Positions 1 to 11,050 are shown, counted from the first letter of the stretch. The stretch is DNA of 64,000 nt from Lunularia cruciata (GCA_948567375.1 OX419760.1:18662001-18726000), one strand, 5' to 3'. Notes: a model not told the origin generated them from the letters alone. Made by a program: numbers and translations.

Positions 1-50
1 GCCCTAGTCAATTGGTCCACCTTCACTTGTTGTCCTATTAATTGGTCAAT

Positions 51-52
<2 letters not shown>

Positions 53-89
<37 letters not shown>
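53..89. repeat. (AT)n microsatellite
   Basis: A run of about 18 AT dinucleotides lies in the MP-1 leader. The equivalent place in MP-2 (near 26530-26545) has ordinary sequence, so the repeat expanded locally after insertion. Confidence 0.97.
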
Positions 90-94
<5 letters not shown>

Positions 95-681
95 GTAGCT
101 TTGACTAGGAGAGACAGTTTGATCTTATCCTTGGTGATCATGGTAGCTTAGGAATAGGTAGACACTCCTATTATATCAAATGCCAAAGGATGATAGAGTC
201 AATCTGGTGTTGATTTATGAGATGGGGGGTTTTATTTAGACTTCTTACGAATGGACTTCCTTGATTCTCTACTTCATGTTTGTGCACCATGTTTGTGTGA
301 GGTCCATTGACTTTAGAGCGTTGGTGCTTTGTTATACTCTCAATAGTGAGGCTAGAATGAAGACTAGTCAAACTACCTAGGTGTCTCTTTGGTGAGATAA
401 GAAGTGATGACCTATAGACCATGAGAGTGTTGTGATGGTTGGTTACAAGTCATCCTTTCACCTAGTGTAGTTGTAGTATTTAGAGCTACATTAGTGAGTG
501 GTGTTCAATTGGTGATGGTATTTGATGGTGATCCTTGGTGGAGTACTTGTGGTGGTTACAATTGTGGTTGAGTTACATTTTCATGATAGAGTTTTTTAGG
601 GGTTCCAAAGGAGATATCACTACAATACGTAGTGAGTTTGCACAAAGTGTTGCTTGGTATCAACCTATATCTTAGGTCCCA

Positions 682-2204
682 ATGAGGGAGAAGTTTAAGT
701 TTGATTTTGATTTGGAGTTTGATACAAGAGTTGATTCAGTTGAGAGTGTACTTGGGATGAACACACCATTGTTGTGGTACATGGACAAGATTTATAGGGC
801 CTCTAAAAGCCCCAAGTGCTACTCTAGTATAGTGGGTACCATTGAGTTGGATGATTTTATCCAAGAGTTTGATAGTTGGTGTGATCTACAATAAATGAAA
901 AACCCAACCTTTTTCATGCACTTCATGGCATGGAAGGGGTTGTTTCAATGCTTGGAGGGTCCATTGATGGATGACTATCATGAGTTCAAGAGATCTTACT
1001 TGGAGGAGATTGAGCTATGAAGACTATATTAGTCTCCAAACTACATTGTCATCACTTAACAATTGTTAGATTGGTATTACCTACAAGTTCTAGCTCTAGT
1101 AGCATTGGTGTATCTAGAGGAGGTGCATTAGTTAGAGATGGTGCTACTATGAGTGGGAGTACCACTACATGAAGTAGTGCAGTATTGGGATTTAACCTCA
1201 TGGTGGAGTTCTTCCAATGCATGAGGCAAAACTACTAGGGAGTGTGGATTGACAAGCTAAGGAGCTTGCAAGAGTTCTAGTAGAAGGCTAGAGAGAGCTA
1301 ACATAAGGCCTACACTTGCATGAGACGGCTGACCAATTTCACTCAAGGAGTTATTTACCCTAGGCAATTTTGGTATGGGATCCTAGACATGGAGTTGCAA
1401 TGTAGAATATTTGATGCTACATTGTTACAAGCTACCTCACTTACTTTGGTGGTGGTCTTTAGTTTGGCTAAGCATATTGAACTCAACATGGTGGAGGAGC
1501 GAGTAGGGACATTTGGATTTGGTAGGGAGATCTCATCCACAATTGTTACTTCTTCTAGAGAGTAAAAGAGTGCACCACACCATGTTGGCTCCCAAGGGCA
1601 AAGTGGACATCATAGATCTTATGGACATAGTGGAGTGCCTAGTGCAGCTAGACCCTTACCTTCATTTTTAAGTCAACAACAAACAATGAGTGATAGTGTT
1701 GCTTGTTGGATTTGTGATGGACTCCACCACAAGAGAAAGTGCACTTAGGGCAATGGACATGATACCTTTGGCGTATCATAGCCAGCATAAAGACAATGTG
1801 ACCATTGCCACACATTTGGTCACACTAATGATTGATGCTTTGACCTTCACAATGGTAGGGCTACTATGGTAGGTGGTAGAGGAGCTCATGGAGGATGAGG
1901 TGGTGGTAGAGGAATTGCACTTGGTAGGGACGTAATACCTTCCCTTACTTCTAATATAGCCCTAGCTACTTGGATTGAGCAGCTAGAGTAAAGATTGGCT
2001 AGCATAGCCATAGTTCAGAGGAGATTAGATTTGGGTGTTGAGGCTTCTACCTCTTATGTTGGTGAGAAAGACATCTTGGACTTTATATGCAGAGCAGCAC
2101 AAGTATATGCATCTATTGTAGTGACTAGGAATGAAATATGTGCTCCAAACCTTAGAGGTGCATCAATGGAGCTGGACCCACAAAGAGGAGAGGTTGGTAG
2201 ATAG
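682..2204 (+). pseudogene. gag of MP-1 (decayed)
   Basis: This is a degenerate gag polyprotein, the capsid and nucleocapsid precursor of an LTR retrotransposon. The first 70 codons (682-894) are open and match MP-2 gag, including the acidic IELDDFIQEFDSWCDLQ stretch. After the stop at 892-894 the match continues through the capsid region in several frames. One zinc knuckle, C-x2-C-x4-H-x4-C, lies at 1797-1838 but has a stop between its H and last C. The gag C-terminus ends in the MELDPQRGEVGR motif near 2165-2204. In MP-2 the young element ZG-1 inserted directly after this same motif. The copy is non-functional. Confidence 0.82.
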
Positions 2205-2426
2205 ATCAAACTTCCCTAGTCTTTCACACTCTTTGAGGCACTAAAGATAACATACATGGCTCCTAGACTTCCTAATTGGTATGGTAGATGGTGATGGAGT
2301 GCATGATGGACTAGATGCTAGTCAACTACCTAGTACTATGCAGATTGAGTTTAGCATGATGTTTGGAGCGGTTCAATTGATTATGCACTTCCCTTTGTTC
2401 TTAGCCAATGACATGTTTACATTGGA

Positions 2427-2837
2427 TGTAACAATATGAAGTTTAGCGATAAAGTTAGTTAAAGCTAATAAAGTAACAAATATGCCAAATTAGCCTAGAA
2501 TATTCCAAAAGTATTTGAGAAGCTTATTAGGAAGCTTCTCGACTAGCTTAGCTTGCACCCCAAGTAGGTAGCTTCTAGAAACTTCTAACTAGCTTAGCTT
2601 GCATGCCAAGTAGGCGACTTCTAGAAAGAAGCTTCTTGAGAAACTTCTCAATTAACTTGGCTTGCACTTTAAGAAATTAGCTCAAAGAAGCTTCTTGAGA
2701 AGCTTTTCAAGAGCCTTGTATGCTCACTATAAATACCAAAGCCAAAGCTCATGCTAGGCATCAAATTTTCCCACACTCAAGTGTCCCAATGTGATCTTTT
2801 ATTCTTTTATTTCTCTTCTTGGTCTTGGTTTTTTACA
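2427..2837 (+). mobile_element. 411-bp solo LTR inside MP-1
   Basis: The segment begins TGTAACAATATG and ends TTTTTTACA, so it has TG...CA termini. It interrupts the MP-1 frame between the codons for DMFTL and GVYPTLVF, which are adjacent in MP-2. The flanks TTGGA (2422-2426) and TTAGG (2838-2842) fit a 5-bp duplication of an original TTGGG, with one change in each copy. A TATAAATA box at 2728-2735 gives the + orientation. Upstream of it are repeated GAAnnTTC modules. It resembles none of the three main families here, and no internal region is present, so it is a solo LTR of an unidentified element. Confidence 0.85.
2573..2735 (+). promoter_or_regulatory. heat-shock-element-like cluster and TATA box of the solo LTR
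   Basis: A perfect three-unit array TTCnnGAAnnTTC lies at 2573-2585. Further TTC/GAA arrays lie at 2619-2640 and 2687-2708, and a GAAGCTTC module at 2531-2538. TATAAATA follows at 2728-2735, 20 bp after the last array. Alternating GAA/TTC units with 2-bp spacing are the known binding pattern of heat-shock transcription factors. Heat inducibility of this LTR is an inference. Confidence 0.6.
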
Positions 2838-3904
2838 TTAGGAGTTTACCCAACTCTAGTATTTTGGTTGGTTGCCACACTTTGTGAGAGTAGGGATGAT
2901 ATGGTTCCTACTTCTAGAGCAGAGGTGGTTGATAGTGGAACTGACTTGGTTGAGGAGAATGGGATCCACTCAATGACTAGTAGTTTATGGCAAGTAGTAG
3001 TAGTTAGGTTGGAAGAGTTACCAACTAGACATGCCTTTGTGCAAACTCAATTCACACTTTAAGTTGTACAATTGTATAACCAGAGGAGGATTTTCTATTT
3101 GGTGGGACTTTTAGAGAAGGCCTATATACCACAAAGGGTCTTATTAGACTTTGGTATGTAACCCTTTATGTTTGGGAAGGCTGAAGTTGTTGGTCTTGAG
3201 CTATGGAAGATTGATGTGGAGAGATGTCCATTTCAAAACTAGACATCTCTAGGAGGTGGTTGTATGCAGTACATCACATATGGAGAGCTCATTGTCCAAA
3301 TTCAGCCCAGTCATTTGACTAAGAGCTCTATGATGAGGGCTTAGGCCATTGCAATAGTGATAGAGTCATGTGATGTGCTAGTTTGTGGAGAGTAGTGTTA
3401 TACTTCATGGGTTTCAATATTGTCTATTGGGAGGAGATTGCCTCTTATAGAGTAGGTTGGTAGTCAAGTGAAGGATAGGTATGTTGCCTACCAATGATAG
3501 TCTTGGCTCACTACAATCATGGACTATGGCATCAATTTTAGCTTTCAATGGTTCAATTACTTGACCTAGTGATTTCTAAGAGAGGAATGCCTATACGAAG
3601 GATACTCAAATACCAAAAGAGATCACTTGGATTGGAGTACTAATGGGATCATTCCATCTACCTTGGCTGTTCCATTGTGGAGGTTTGAGGAAGCATTGCA
3701 ATAGCATGCAGATCAATTGGTGCAATAGGCTTGGAGTGGAACCTTTGTACCACCAAGAGACCAATGTGAGGATGAGCCTCTGGAGTCTATTACCTTGTCA
3801 CCTTTGGATACCACACTCATTGCTTTGCACTATCTAATAAAAAGAAGTATGCCTATTGGATTTGTTTGGTGAGATTAGCATTGGACTAGCTATGGCACTA
3901 CAAG
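2838..3904 (+). pseudogene. MP-1 protease and start of the methyltransferase domain (decayed)
   Basis: This continues the MP-1 polyprotein after the solo LTR. The reading matches MP-2 from the region before the protease, through the protease segment (near 3100-3200), to a linker that ends in motif I of a C5-cytosine methyltransferase. At 3858-3890 the translation reads DLFGEISIGLA. Its DLFG start is closer to the canonical motif I (DLF-x-G-x-G) than the ELFG of MP-2. The domain is cut at 3904 by the LC-1 insertion and continues at 28149. In-frame stops are frequent, for example in the linker near 3340-3460. Confidence 0.72.
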
Positions 3905-4681
3905 TATGACAACCTAGCAAGTATCACTTTTGCGATAATCAACAAGTAACAATTTGTTCCACAAATATACAAGTCAGAAATGGTCAAATATGAAGTAAAA
4001 TATCACAACTAGTCCTTCTTGAGTTCTTCTTTAGTCTCTTAGGTAGAAACCATACCCAAAAGAGAGTAACAAGTGCTCAATTTGCAATCTTGTCACAAAT
4101 CATAACACCCATAATCATAATTTATCCAATTCTTTTCAAACAAATCTTGATTGTGATGATTTAGTTCTTGCTGAAGAAAGCTACTTCACTATAAAACAAC
4201 TTTACCTTGAAATTGTGTTCCACCCCTCCACTAAAGGCACAACTTCCTCAATCAAAATTGGTTTGCATTAATCCAATGTTGCACTCATAAATGAAAAATA
4301 CCACCAACACTACAATTTCTCACAAATCTATCAAGGCATTGATTTGATTGTTATCCACTTAGGATCAAACACACATAATGAAATCAATGCTATACAATCC
4401 AACATCCAATAAGCTCATTGACTCGCACTTCAAATTTCTCCAAACACCCACAAACACACACACAAGATTGAAACTCAAAATCAAGCTGAAACAACAAGCA
4501 TTGAGTTATAGCACTTCTCTTTACTCAACTTCAAAATAACATTATTGAATAACAACATATTGCAAATGCCTCCTTTAAATAGGCAAATCACTTGATAATT
4601 ATCTAACTATATACCATTCTATAACAACTTTACCAACCTATAGATCTAAAATGACAATCCACCTTTTGCATATTTGCCTCT

Positions 4682-5552
4682 TCATATCTCAAAATTGTTA
4701 CTAATTTGATTTGTGTCTACTTCAACTTTGGCTTCTAAACCCAATGTTCCTTCAATCCCTTCTCCTTCTTCAAGTTCAACTATAACTTCTTCTATTGTCA
4801 CATATTCAATCAAAAGTGCAACTAAAATCATCACTATGCTATCTACATTCTCCTTCTCTATTCTAACTTCTTCATACACTTTAGATATCTGACCCAAAGA
4901 TACCTGCACTCCTACTTCTACTCCTTTGCATTTAGCTTCTTCATTCACTCTACTCCAAATTTTGTCTAATTTGGATCTCACTAAATCTAATTTGAGACTC
5001 ACATTGTTTCCTACTTTTAACATCTTACTATCTACACACTCTCTCAAATGAATTAACATATTATTCAGCTTAGTGTTCTTTAATTTTCTTTTTCTCATCT
5101 CCTTCACTAAAGATTTTAATATGTGCAATCTTCCTTCTTCCATCATCCCTTTTGCTTTTGCACTCAACATTACTTTCATTCTCCCAATGATCTCACCAAT
5201 TGATTCCAATGTACACCCACAATTGTGCTCCACTTTCAACTCATCTCGATACATTTGCAATTTGACTTTGTACTCAATTGCCAACATCTTCTTCTCCTCT
5301 GATACTGAGCAATTTGGACTTCCGCACTCCTTACCAGACCTTGTAGTCTTTCTTCCTCCTAATATATGCTCATCAACTCACACTCCTATGCTTGATCTTT
5401 CTTTGCTACACTCAATCTTAAGCTGTCTAGCTCTTGCTCCATTATTGCTACAATGGCTTTTGAGTGTATTACTTTGATATTCACTTCTCCCACTTTGCTT
5501 TTCATCTTCTCAAATGTTGCTTTCTGTTTTCTCAACTCTTTGGCTTGACAAT
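4682..5552 (-). pseudogene. LTR-encoded coiled-coil protein of LC-1, C-terminal part (decayed)
   Basis: An open stretch of 201 codons (4682-5287) and a shorter one (5386-5552) match the C-terminal half of the LTR ORFs in LC-3 and LC-4. Shared features include the blocks CxxxEARLHELKLLVQETRKR and LRERVDRKMLEV, present here in diverged form. The composition is rich in E, K, L and V with heptad spacing, which predicts a long coiled coil. The solo LTR LC-2 cuts the ORF at 5552, and it continues at 7474. I do not recognise the protein family. Confidence 0.68.
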
Positions 5553-7468
5553 TGTGACAACCCGGCAAATATCACTTTGCGGTAATTAGGTAAGTAAAGT
5601 TTGTTCCCGTATAGATACTAGTCAGAAATGTCAAAATACAAAGTCAAACAGTAACATGTAGTTCTTCTTGAGTCTCTTAGGTAGAAACCACATCCAAAAG
5701 AGAGTAACAAGCACTGACTCGCAGTCTTGTCACAGATTAACACTTCTTAATCACAACTCCATCAAATCTTTCCAAACAATCTTGATTGTGATGATTCAGG
5801 CTCCCCCAAAAATAGCACTTCATTGCAAAACAATTTTGCCTCAAAATTGTGTTCCACCCCTCCATTGAAGGCACAACTTCCTCAATCAAAATTGCTTCAC
5901 ATCAACTTCATACTGCACTCACAAATGCAAAATACTACCTACACTACAATTACTCTCAGATCTATCAAGGCATTGCTTTGATTGCACTTCACTCAAGATC
6001 AAACACACAAAATGAAGATCAAGGTTGCGGAATGCAACATCCAACAAGCACACTGATTTTCACTTCAAAATTCTCCCAACACTCACAAACACAATCACAA
6101 TGTTGATACTCGGAATCAAGCTCAAGCAATGAGCACTGCTTCACATCACTTTGCTTTATCTATTCTCAAAAATAATGAGCACTTAACAACATTTTCTTGT
6201 GAATGCCACTCTTAAATAGTGAAGCAAACAACAATTCTAACAACTATACCATTTCCTAACAACTCTACAAACCTACAGATCCAAAATGATAATGCATCTC
6301 TTCATATCTGCCTCTTCAAATCTCAATTCTCTTTCTAATCCAATCTGATGTCTACTTCTTCCTCGGCTTTCAAACCCGAAGTAACTTCATACACTACTCT
6401 GTCCTCGGGTTTCACAACTACTAATTCCTCTACTAATTCTAAATTTTCTTCACTCTGATCTACAATTCCCATCACACGTAATCCTTCTAACTCTCTTTCT
6501 CTTGACCCACTCTTCTCTAATACCTCCAATGGTAACTCCTAAGACATCTACACTCCTACTTCATCTACTTGGGGTCTAGCTACTATAAATTCCTTTGCTA
6601 ATTCTACTATATACTCAACAAGAGTTGTAATTGAAAGCATGGATACACTATCTACGCCTTCAATTTGTAACCCACTTTCCCCCAATCACTCATGTTACTG
6701 ACCCGAAGACACTTATTGTCTGATCCTGCACTTTGGGTTTATTTACTGCTACTATTTCTCCTCTAACTCTATCCTATCTTCAATCAAAACTAAAATTGAA
6801 GTCATGGGTATCCTAACTATCTACTTTTTTCTCTATCCTAACTCTCTCTAATACCTATGGCAAGATTCCCTAAGTCACTTTCACTACACTCCGAGGTCCA
6901 ACTATCTCAGATCTAGTTAGCTTCATCTTGAGGCAAAGAAGCTTCTAACCCAAAGTTGTGTAAACTTGAAGTCCAAAATCCAAAGTCTGAAGTCTGAAGT
7001 CTGAAGTCCAAAGTCACATTGACCCAAAGATACCAACCCAAAGACCTTCAACTACTCTGTACATCTACTACAAAAACTTCAAATGCTTATAACTTCTGCT
7101 ATAGATCATCAAGCTTTATGATTTTGGAGGCAAGGAAAAGCCCTAAACGAGGTGCTTCTAACGAGATATAGCACGCATGATTTGGACTTGTCATCATTGA
7201 GATATGACCCCCGTAAGAATCCTGACCTACAACTTCCCTTCCTCCTTTGGGTCTGTCCTCCTTTAGCGTCTGATCCGAGTTTTTCCTCCACTAATGCAAA
7301 GTAAGCTTCTTTAGGTCTGATCCAATCTGAGTCCTTCTTCCTCTAACACAAAGTCTACTTCCTTGAGCTTGATCAAAACACAGGTTTCCCCTCATTTCTT
7401 CTCCATTTGGTTTCAACAAGGCACTTCTTCTTCTAAACTCATCCAAAATGAAAAATGTGGGTACCACA
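5553..7468 (-). mobile_element. LC-2: 1916-bp solo LTR of the long-LTR family
   Basis: It has TGTGACAACC...GTACCACA ends and a perfect 5-bp target duplication ACAAT (5548-5552 and 7469-7473). It interrupts the coiled-coil ORF of LC-1, and the ORF reads on across the two duplications when compared with LC-4 near 56252-56330. It is shorter than the 3.1-3.8 kb LTRs of LC-3 and LC-4 and so has internal deletions. The missing part is most of the N-terminal portion of the LTR ORF. The nearby element of the same family into which it jumped is also a solo LTR. Confidence 0.88.
6335..7090 (-). pseudogene. LTR ORF remnant of LC-2
   Basis: A 64-codon open stretch (6335-6529) matches the acidic C-terminal tail of the LTR ORF in LC-4, including a KSGSxxxE block and the final LKAEEEVDIRLD-type end. 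Upstream sequence to about 7090 is recognisable only in patches. Imperfect repeats of AAAGTCTGAAGTC type lie at 6965-7015. It is not functional. Confidence 0.5.
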
Positions 7469-7529
7469 ACAATCAAGATCCTATTTGTGCTTCTCAAAAC
7501 TCTCTTGCAAGTTCTCTTAAGTCATATTC

Positions 7530-8365
7530 CAAAGTATTGCATCCACCTAAAGTTCTTTGGCAAATCTACTTTGACAATGTCTTCAAGTATCATGGGATGC
7601 CACGTGTACTCATCTCTGACCGTGATCCTTGATTCTCTGGGAAGTTTTGGCAAGCATTCTTCTAGATACTCGGCACCAAGCTTGCTTTGTCCATGGCCTA
7701 TCATCTTCAAACTGATGGACAAACCAAACGTGCAAATTGTACCTTGGAAGATATGTTGCATGCCTTCATCAATGTCCACCATACCAATTTGGATGAATGT
7801 CTTGTAGTTGCAGAATTTGCCTACAACAATTCCAAACAGGCAAGCTCCGGATTTTCTTCTTTCTTTCTCAATTTTGGCCAAGATCCGCTTGTTCTAAATT
7901 CTCTTCTTGCTCCTTCCCCATCTCAGGTCCCTCATACTTCAACCTTCTTGACCACCATCTCCCAATCTCTCTGACAAGCCAAATCTCACCTCCTTGTTGC
8001 CCTAAATTGTCAAAAACAATATGCAAACCACCATCGTTGTGATCTCACCTTTGAAATCGGTAATAAAGTCATGATATCCTTTAGTAACCTACCTCTCCCA
8101 CTTGATACCCAAGTTTGGTAAACTTGCCCCTAATTGGATAGGATCATTTGATGTCACCCAAATTGTCTCTCCTGTTGCTATTGACTTGCCTTGCCTTGTC
8201 ATATGCACATCCATCTTGTCTTTCATGTTTCCAAGTTGAAACCCTTTGTTCCTAACCCCTCTTCTTTTTCCTCTCAAGTCCAACCTCTCTCTCCTCATGT
8301 CCCTATCGATGATCATGACAAGTACAAAGTTGATTGTATCCTTGTGCGTTGCCACATTTAACTTC
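7530..8365 (+). mobile_element. chromovirus integrase fragment captured in LC-1
   Basis: The + strand translation matches the C-terminal part of a chromovirus-type Ty3/gypsy integrase, a different lineage from the other elements here. It starts near the KYHGMPRVLISDRDP block, which carries the second catalytic Asp. It continues through MAYHLQTDGQTKRANCTLED (7687-7746), where the usual catalytic Glu of QTERxN is Lys. It then passes FAYNNSKQASSGFSSFFLNFG to a final DHDKYKVDCIL block (about 8312-8344) that resembles a chromodomain start. Two in-frame stops lie at 7630 and 7662. There are no LTRs and no clear target duplication. The edges are accurate to about 15 bp. Confidence 0.8.
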
Positions 8366-10030
8366 TTCTTCTCTTCGAGTTAATCTCTCCTTCAATTTCC
8401 ATGCTTCTTCACTAAGATACTTCATCACCTGCAACTTGTTATTCACCTATGGATGATCTTTTTGTATCTTTTGCTTCTTTTGCTTTAGCTATAACAACAA
8501 AGGACACATGATCACTGAAAAATACTTGACCTCATTGATCTCTTGCACCTTGTCCTTGTGGTCTTCACCTTTGACTTTGACATGAAAATCTTCCTTTAAT
8601 GCCTTACCCCAAAGTTGTGATCTTTGTACCTTCAAGGTCATCTCTTCCAAGCTTTCTTCTTCATCCTCCTTCACTTTGCTTGGACCTATAGTTGCAGTTT
8701 GTAGTCCTTTCCTTGACCTTACTCCCTTTTGGATCACCACCTTTAGCTCTTTGTCCATCTCCTCCACAAGTAACTCCAACAAGGGATGTCTCCTCCTTCC
8801 ATATGATCAATAGCCACATAAAACTCCTCATCTTCTTCTCTCACCACTTTGTCCACTGACCATTGAACTATGGGCTCACCTTCACTCTCACTACTAGACT
8901 CTTGACTCTACAATATGAGCTCTTCTTCTTTTGATTCTTCTCCCTTAGACTTTGCTTCCCTTCAGACTCTACTCCAAAAGATAGGTCCATCATAGCTACC
9001 TCATCCCTTGGGTTTAGTCTTCTTATCTTTTGTGGTTGGTTAGGTGACACTACTTCTTCAAGCCTAATCCATTTCTTTGTCTTTGGACTTGTTACTGCCA
9101 TGATCTTCTTCCGTCCTATCCCGGCAAAGTGTTAATTGCTCGACCAAATTTTGCAAGATGTAATGTTGCTCGTTTTCATCCACTTCTCAATGCAAATCAA
9201 GGTAGAAATGCAACACCATTCTCTATTCTCCTCCATTGTTAGCAAGTTTAATCTAAGATAGAAATGTGCTGCAAACAGTACAAAGTAGTGAGGTGGCATA
9301 TTCATCTTCTACTTAACAGTCATTTGCCTTGTCCTTTGATAGAAACATTTTTCCCAATTAACCTTCTCTCTTGCAAAACATTTTATGGAAGGAGACCGCC
9401 TCATTCATCATTACATACATATTTCACTTGGGCTGAACATCACCATCATCACCCCAACAATGCTTTGCCGAACAATCCACCTTGTAACCATAGTTGGTGC
9501 ATAGAATGAAGAAAGACTTTCTAACATGTGTGGTCTCTTTTGAAGACTCACATTTTTTATAGAAGGTGACTTCGGTTGCATCTCTTGCTTCCTTCTCCAA
9601 GACTAGCGTCCAATCCAACTCAGTCCATCAAGTCGCATTTCTTCTCTTCCTCACTACTTTGGGGCCATTCTCACAATTGCTAGCAATTATTTTTGCCATG
9701 AAATCTAGAAACTCAAGTTCTAGTTCCAAGCCAAAAACATAATTTGAAGTCTACTCAGGACCTTGATTTGTGTCACTACATCTAATCTCTAAATTGCAAG
9801 ACTCCTTACTATGAGTGGAGAGCTCTTCTTACCATCCTTCTTGGCCATTGTGCACTCACAGACTCTAGTGCATTGGAACAATATCCCCTCTGTTAGATGC
9901 ATGATTCTAACTCCCTTTGGACTTCAAAAAATTAAACTCTCATTTGTCTTTGAGACCCACATTCCTCTAGGATAGCTACTCAGAGGGACAAGATATGTGC
10001 TTGGCATTTCCAATTTCCGTTGGTGAAGTC
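8366..10030 (-). pseudogene. LTR-encoded protein of LC-1, N-terminal and middle parts (decayed)
   Basis: Broken open stretches at 8489-8782, 8868-9101 and 9424-9618 match the N-terminal and middle parts of the LC-3 LTR ORF. The 9424-9618 piece aligns with the LGREAREVGGTTFYRKC region of LC-3. The 8868-9101 piece aligns with a basic and acidic linker that LC-3 has and LC-4 lacks. This shows the linker is old in the family and was lost in LC-4. Frameshifts separate all the pieces. The function is unknown. Confidence 0.6.
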
Positions 10031-10087
10031 TTAGTTTTATAGTGCTCCATGATGCAATCATTCTTCACTCTATTTTGAAATCAACAT

Positions 10088-10627
10088 TGTCGTGCGTATA
10101 TACATCGCTATCAACATCATACACTATAGAAACACAACTCACACATAAGTCATACATAGACTCTAAAGTGCCACAATTAATCAGATTGCTTAACACTTTC
10201 AACTCAACTCAACTCAGATCAGTACTTGATCTGTCACTCTATAAACTGCCAACAACTGGGCACTGATTACAGTCAAGCCACACCCACTCAAGCATAGAGA
10301 ATCCAAGTGACGCTCACCGGCCTCTGTCCACCATAGCCAGGAACTCGAAGGCTCAACATCAGAGAAGTGAGCTCTCTAGAGCTCACTTCAAAACTATACC
10401 CCCCTGGACTCGAGCTAGCACTGGAACCCTAACAGTCCTGCTGACGGCACACTCGACGGTGCAAACGGTGCAAAGTGACAGTGGGCCCCACCATGAAGTC
10501 AGTACCCCAAACACCAAATCAGACTGTCGGAAAGTAGTCCCTGAGAAACTACTAGAATAACTCTAACTACTATCACTGGAACTCCAGTGTCCAAGCAGCT
10601 AGATGCGGAACTACAAATGGCATGACA
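10088..10627 (-). repeat. 3' LTR of MP-2
   Basis: This 540-bp segment matches 27350-27800 over about 450 bp, and the 3' LTRs of MP-1 (32816-33371) and MP-3 (35155-35715) over its full length. On the - strand it reads TGTCATGCC...CGCACGACA. The last 91 bp (10088-10178) are absent from the 5' copy but are present again just inside the 3' LTR, at 10630-10737. Confidence 0.78.
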
Positions 10628-10629
10628 GC

Positions 10630-10737
10630 TGTCGTGCGTATATACATTGCTACACAACATACATCACTATCAACATCATACACTATAGAAACACAACTCA
10701 CACATAAGTCATACATAGACTCTAAAGTGCCACAATT
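10630..10737 (-). repeat. subterminal repeat next to the MP-2 3' LTR
   Basis: This segment of about 108 bp (on the + strand TGTCGTGCGTATATAC...CACAATT) repeats the terminal segment of the 3' LTR (10088-10178) and lies 2 bp inside that LTR. The same arrangement occurs in MP-3 (35718-35823) and MP-1 (32708-32813), so it is a family trait. Beyond it, the purine-rich AGGAGGG on the - strand (near 10738-10748) may be part of the polypurine tract. Confidence 0.75.
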
Positions 10738-10912
10738 GCCCTCCTAGCTGGCGGTTAGGTCCCTCTAACTCCAGATAGCCATCTACTCTAAGTATATGGT
10801 ATACCCTCTAATGGGCAAAGATCAGGAGGCCGGGTGCTATGGAGCCCCATCGTTAGTCGCCTGTCTGCAATCTATATACCATATAAAGAATGAACTAGCT
10901 ACAGGTCAAATA

Positions 10913-11050
10913 CATCTAGGACATAACAACTATCCCTGAGGAACCACCGTAAGGGGAGGAGTCATACATGCCATATGCCATCCTCTTGAATAGCTATCAC
11001 ACACTAACATAGTAGCAGCTCCACCAGAAGAGCCACATAACATACACCTC
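10913..11050 (-). pseudogene. PHD finger at the integrase C-terminus of MP-2
   Basis: The last segment of the MP polyprotein reads CMLCGSSGGAATMLVCDSYS, then RGWHMACMTPPLTVVPQG, then a stop and CPRC. The spacing C-x2-C...C-x3...GWH-x2-C-x-TPPL...C-x2-C is that of a PHD finger, a zinc fold that reads histone H3 tails. One zinc ligand is unusual: the Cys expected after CDS is Tyr here, and it is Tyr in MP-1 as well. MP-1 keeps the conserved Trp before the last CxxC (32495-32515). MP-2 has a stop and a Leu in the corresponding two codons. Confidence 0.72.

Larger units (their letters stand above)
1..3904 (+). mobile_element. MP-1, left part: decayed gypsy element of the methyltransferase/PHD family
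   Basis: This is the left part of an old Ty3/gypsy element; its 5' LTR lies outside the window. Positions 1-660 match, in reverse complement, the leader of MP-2 near 25960-26600. The gag region follows (682-2204), then protease and linker, and the sequence breaks off inside methyltransferase motif I at 3904. It resumes at 28149. The break carries a near-perfect 5-bp duplication (ACAAG at 3900-3904, ACCAG at 28144-28148). MP-2, which is uninterrupted at the equivalent place, reads straight across. Many stops and indels show that this copy is dead and old. Confidence in the assignment is high because both halves align with MP-2 over their whole length. Confidence 0.88.

Noticed and set aside
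6960-7030. CRISPR-like or satellite array (AAGTCTGAAGTC repeats)
   Set aside because: These are a few imperfect short tandem units in a decayed LTR, without regular spacers.
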